A stretch of 64,000 bases of DNA from Roseiarcus sp963765375. GTDB lineage: Bacteria; Pseudomonadota; Alphaproteobacteria; Rhizobiales; Beijerinckiaceae. The stretch lies in contig CAVXVZ010000005.1 in NCBI GenBank assembly GCA_963765375.1, forward strand, positions 1,010,848 through 1,074,847, in the 5' to 3' direction. The notes under the pieces were generated by a model. It was not told the origin of the DNA. It saw nothing but the letters and a program-made list of their open reading frames with translations, and made no database searches. The first letter of the stretch is position 1. The number at the start of each line of letters is the position of its first letter. This document shows positions 60,138 to 64,000 of this stretch, piece after piece. The translations under genes and the position numbers were made by a program.

Positions 60138-60456
60138 GACCTGTCCTCCCCGAACGGCGGCGGACGATCCTTATGCGGCGGCTGCCGCGCGCAGCCCGGA
60201 AAAATCAGAAAAAACCCGCAAGGAAAGTCGGCCTATATTGCGATATTCCCCGAATGGGCAGTAGAGTTACCCATGCACACGCTTCCTTACCACTATTGCT
60301 GCATTGCCGCAACCGTCGAGGAGAAAGAAGAGCGCAAGTCACGGGGGGCTGGCTTACGCGAGACAATGAGGGCCAATGCTTCACGGATCGGCTTGCCAAT
60401 TGCCATGCCGTTGCGGTCGAGGACGGGCGAACGCCAACGAAACCGCCCGCTGGATC

Positions 60457-60502
60457 ATCCTTCGAGCGCCCCGCATGTGCGGGGCCGCCTCAGGATGAGG
60501 CC
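60457..60502. repeat. REP-like palindrome, second copy
   Basis: CATCCTTCGAGCGCCCCGCA joined to TGCGGGGCCGCCTCAGGATG: the same cores (CATCCTTCGAG and CTCAGGATGAG) as in the repeat at 632-732 around a CCCCGCATGTGCGGGG hairpin. It contains the stop codon of the oxidoreductase gene that ends at 60490. The remaining gap 60138-60456 holds no gene. Confidence 0.65.
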
Positions 60503-62102
60503 GGGACGCGCCGCGCCCGGAAGTCGCGGATCATCTCGCGGGCGGCGTTCAGGCCGGGGGCGCCGGTGACGCCGCCGCCGGGATGGGTCGAGGCGCCGCA
60601 CATATAGAGGCCGGGGATCGGCGAGCGGTAGTCGGCGTGGCCGAGGACGGGACGGGCCGAATAGAGCTGGTCGAGGCTCAGCTTCCCATGAAAGATGTCG
60701 CCGCCGACAAGGCCGAAATCGCGCTCGAGGTCGAGGGGAGACAGGATCTGGCGGGCGATGACCGAGCGCTTAAAGCCGGGCGCGTAAAATTCGACCGTTT
60801 CGACCATGAGGTTGGCGACCGCCTCGCGCGCCTCGTCCCACGAGCGCCCGTCCGGGAGCTCGGGCGCGACATGCTGGCAGAAGAGCGAGGCGACGTGCGA
60901 ACCTGCGGGCGCTAGCAAATCGTCAAGCGTCGAGGGGATCAGCATTTCGACGATCGGCTTCGACGACCAGCCCGAGAGCCGGGCGTCCATCCAGGCGCGC
61001 TCCATATAGGCGAGGCTCGGGGCGATCACGATTCCGGCGCCATGATGCTCGGCTGGCGCGCTGCCCGGGAGGGCGGAAAAGCTCGGCAGCTCGGAAAGCG
61101 CGAGGTTCATGCGGAAGGAGCCCGAGCCGCTGCGGTAAGAGGCGATGCGGGCGCGAAAATCGGCGGGCAGCGCGTCGGAAGCGACAAGCTGTTCGAAGGT
61201 CAGCTTGGGGTGAAGGTTCGAGACCACCGCGCGGGCCGCGATCCTCTCGCCGCTGGCCACGACGCCGGCGGCGCGGCCCTTCTCGATGAGAATCTCGCTG
61301 ACAGCGGCGCCGGTGCGGATTTCGACCCCGCGCGCGGCGCAGGCCCGCGCCATCGCTTGCGTGATCGCGCCCATGCCGCCAATCGCATGGCCCCAGACGC
61401 CTCGCGTGCCGTTCACCTCGCCCCAACAATGGTGCAGAAGCACATAGGCTGTTCCCGCGGCATGGGGGCTGGCGTAGGTCCCGACGATCCCGTCAAAGCC
61501 GAGGATCGCCTTGATGGGATCGCTCTCGAACCATTGGTCGAGAACCTCGCCGGCCGAGCGGGTAAAGATCTCGACGAGATCGCGCTGCCCTTCGAGCCCG
61601 AGCGAACGCAGGCGGTTTCCGACTCTGGCCGTATCGAGAAGGGCGCCGAGATTGGCGGCGAGCCCTGTCCGGTCGCCAGGTTGGGCGGCGTCTGAACCGC
61701 AAGCGCGCGCAAAACGTCGGTCAGGCGCTCGAGCCGCGCCTCATATGACGCGAGCCGCTCGGCGTCGCGGGCGGAGAATTTTGCGACTTCGGCCTTGGTG
61801 CGCCCGGGCGCCACCTTGAGGTAACGCCCGTCGGGCAGGGGCAGAAAATTCGATAGCGGTCGCTCGACGATCTTGAGCCCGTGGCGATGAAGCTCGAGGT
61901 CGCGGATGATCTTCGGGCTCAGAAGCGAGACCGCATAGGCGGCGACGGAATTGCGGAAGCCGGGATGGAATTCTTCGGTGACCGCCGCGCCGCCGACTTG
62001 CGCTCGGCGCTCGAGCACCGTCACCTTGAGGCCGGCTTGGGCGAGATAGGCCGCGGCGACCAGCCCGTTATGGCCGCCGCCGATCACGATGACGTCTGAC
62101 AT
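60490..62102 (-). CDS. PYROXD2/CrtI-like FAD-dependent oxidoreductase (one frameshift)
   Basis: ~537 residues once corrected. Starts with the FAD motif VIVIGGGHNGLVAAAYLAQAGLKVTVLE and VGGAAVTEEFHPGFRNSVAAY; then LLHHCWGEVNGTRGVWGHAIGGMGAITQAM, and the C-terminal YMCGASTHPGGGVTGAPGLNAAREM typical of phytoene-desaturase-like proteins and PYROXD2. One base is missing near 61677-61682: with it, GDRTGLAANLGALLDTARVG and DQWFESDPIKAILGFDGIVG join the two frames without further loss. The coding is otherwise clean, so the indel is either very recent or a sequencing error. Substrate unknown; not in a carotenoid cluster here. Confidence 0.85.
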
Positions 62103-62213
62103 CAGGGCTTGGCGAGGTTCACGCGAAGGCCCTCATCCGGCGCTTCGCGGAGGGAGACGGGATTTCCCCCTCTCCCTCGGGGGTGAGGGCCCTCCATCTC
62201 ATGGCGACGGGCG

Positions 62214-63715
62214 TCAGAAGTCGAACCTCACCCCCTGCGCCAGCGGCAGCCTGGCGGAATAGTTCACCGTGCTGGTCTGCCGCCGCATGTAGGCCTTCCA
62301 GGCGTCGGAGCCGCTCTCGCGGCCGCCGCCGGTCTCCTTCTCGCCGCCGAAGGCGCCGCCGATCTCGGCCCCCGACGGTCCGATGTTGACGTTGGCGATG
62401 CCGCAGTCGGAGCCGGCGGCGGAAAGAAATGTGTCGGCCTCGCGCATGTTGAGGGTGAAGATCGACGACGACAGGCCCTGCGGCACGGCGTTGTGCAGCG
62501 CGATCGCATCGGCGAGGTCGCTGGTAGCCGCATCACATAGAGGATCGGGGCGAAGGTCTCGCTCGCGCACGATAGCCGTCTGCCCCGGCATTTCGACGAT
62601 CGCCGGCTCGACGTAGGCCCCGCCGTTCGGCGCGCCTTCGGCGACGGTTCGCCCGCCGTGGATGACCGGCCGCCTTCGGCCTTGGCGCGCTCGAGCGCGG
62701 CCTGCATCTGTCGCGCGCGACATGCGTCGATCAGCGGACCGACCAGCGTCCCGTCCTTGCGCGGATCGCCGATCGGGAAGCTCGGCATAGGCCGTTGACA
62801 GGCGTGGGTGAGCGTCAGGGCTGTCGAAGTGGACGAACAGGCGGCGCAGCGACGTGCAGCGCTGCCCGGCGGTGCCGACGGCGGAGAACACGATGGCGCG
62901 CATCGCCAGGTCGAGATCGGCCGAAGGGGCGACGATCATGGCGTTGTTGCCGCCGAGTTCGAGGATCGCGCGGCCGAATCGGGCGGCGACCTCGGCGCCG
63001 GCGTCGAGCCCATGCGGGTCGAGCCGGTGGCCGAGACCAGCGGAACGTGGCGGGTCGGCGACCAGCGCTTCGCCGATCGCCGGGCCGCCGATCACGACCT
63101 GGGCGAGACCTGCGGGCGCGTCGGGCCGAAGCGCTGGTCGCGCGGTCGAGGATTCAGCGTCGCCAGGCGCCGTCAGCGGCGTCTTCTCCGACGGCTTCCA
63201 GATCACCGGATCGCCGCAGACCAGCGCCAGCGCGGCGTTCCAGGCCCAGACCGCGACCGGAAAATTGAACGCGGAAATGATCGCGCACGGCCCGAGCGGA
63301 TGCCAGGTCTCCATCATCCGATGGCCGGGCCGCTCCGAGGCGATGGTGAGGCCGTGCAGCTGGCGCGACAGGCCGACGGCGAAATCGCAGATGTCGATCA
63401 TCTCCTGCACTTCGCCCAGGCCTTCGGAGACGATTTTGCCGGCCTCGAGGGTCACGAGGCGCGCCGAGCGCGTCCTTGTGCGGCGCGCAGCTCCTCGCCG
63501 AGCAGCCGCACGAGTTCGCCGCGCCGCGGCGCCGGAACCTCGCGCCAGGCGCGGAAGGCGTTCCGCGCCCGATCGATGACCGCCGGCATCGCCGTCAGGC
63601 GGATCTCGATGCGGGCGATCTCGGCCCCGTCGATCGGCGAGCGGACGGTGAGCGACCCGCCGCGAAGCTCCGCCGCGGTGAGCCCCGCGCGTTCGAGCAC
63701 GTCGTCGCTGGTCAT
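62214..63715 (-). CDS. ALDH7-type aldehyde dehydrogenase (several indels)
   Basis: About 500 residues spread over several frames. Recognisable in order: VTLEAGKIVSEGLGEVQEMI, AIISAFNFPVAVWAWNAALA, VIWKPSEKTPLT, ELGGNNAMIVAPSADLDLAM, then FSAVGTAGQRCTSLRRLFVH with the catalytic Cys, VIHGGRTVAEGAPNGGAYVE, and FGGEKETGGGRESGSDAWKA. This is the antiquitin/aminoadipate-semialdehyde dehydrogenase branch (ALDH7, AmaB), oxidising an aldehyde with NAD+. Start at ATG 63715. Frameshifts near 63455-63490, 63090-63180, 62980-63060, 62640-62790 and 62520-62570, mostly compensating, are hard to explain by decay because the motifs stay intact. Confidence 0.78.
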
Positions 63716-63959
63716 TGGTTCGCCTCATCCATGGATCGTTTCGCGGGCGCGGCCCGCGAAGCCCTCTCTCGACCCCAATTCCGTCCGTCCGGCAAGCCCA
63801 ACTCGTCGACCCGGCCCCCACTCCAAGATTCGGCCGAATTCGTCCGCGCGATCGCCGTTTTTCGCATCCATGAGGACGCGACTCCCGGCGTTGCGCCGGG
63901 CGTGTGCGGCAGGTATATTTACAACCTAGCGCGCGAGTTCGGCGCGAACCGGGGTCTCG

Positions 63960-64000
63960 ATGGCGCGTTCAACCAATATACTCCTCGCCTGCGTGGCGAT
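63960..64000 (+). CDS. Start of a gene truncated by the window edge
   Basis: Only 13 residues are visible (MARSTNILLACVA), which look like the beginning of a signal peptide or membrane segment. GGGGTCTCG just upstream could be a weak ribosome site. No further statement possible. Confidence 0.35.
   Translation, partial: MARSTNILLACVA

Overview
The window looks like a chromosomal segment of a GC-rich alphaproteobacterium, most likely a member of the Hyphomicrobiales (Rhizobiales). The clues are a very large NdvB/ChvB-type cyclic beta-1,2-glucan synthase, two PEP-CTERM proteins, REP-like palindromes and dispersed repeats of the kind common in that order, a Ku protein and a class II DAHP synthase. 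I cannot fix the genus. Most genes have their own ribosome site, and many neighbours overlap by ATGA, GTGA or TGATG.

Layout. 0-5 kb: partial threonylcarbamoyl-AMP synthase, an acyl-CoA dehydrogenase/enoyl-CoA hydratase pair, Ku, CsbD. 5-18 kb: Nudix hydrolase, PdxH, a DnaJ-type chaperone, an ECF sigma/anti-sigma pair, FabI, an MFS exporter, class II DAHP synthase, an acyltransferase, an IS3 element sitting inside a short-repeat array, and NadE. 18.5-28.4 kb: a catabolic cluster with 2,2-dialkylglycine decarboxylase, two enolase-superfamily enzymes, a RhaM-like mutarotase, a regulator with two GntR-type helix-turn-helix domains, and a complete ribose-type ABC importer. 28.7-36.6 kb: a compact coenzyme F420 island (FbiC, CofC, CofD, CofE, an Fgd-type glucose-6-phosphate dehydrogenase and two small F420 oxidoreductases), with a decayed luciferase-like F420 oxidoreductase at its right edge.

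36.7-38.4 kb is a remnant zone (IS701 fragment and small unknown genes). 38.9-50.6 kb holds the cyclic glucan synthase, a glycoamylase/GH144-like glucanase and a disulfide-oxidoreductase homologue in which both redox cysteines are serine. 51.1-53.7 kb is a minus-strand operon I cannot assign: a membrane peptide, a six-Asp-box beta-propeller protein ending in an ~84-residue domain, a separate gene encoding that same domain alone, and a basic low-complexity protein. This is the best candidate for something undescribed. 54-58 kb is a lysR gene broken by two different IS1182-like elements that inserted in tandem at the same CTAG. 58-64 kb carries two PEP-CTERM proteins, a PYROXD2/CrtI-like oxidoreductase and an ALDH7-type aldehyde dehydrogenase.

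Caution on sequence quality: several otherwise conserved genes (end of the glucan synthase, the PYROXD2-like gene, the aldehyde dehydrogenase) contain single-base indels that look more like sequencing error than decay. The indels in the IS transposase and lysR may be genuine.
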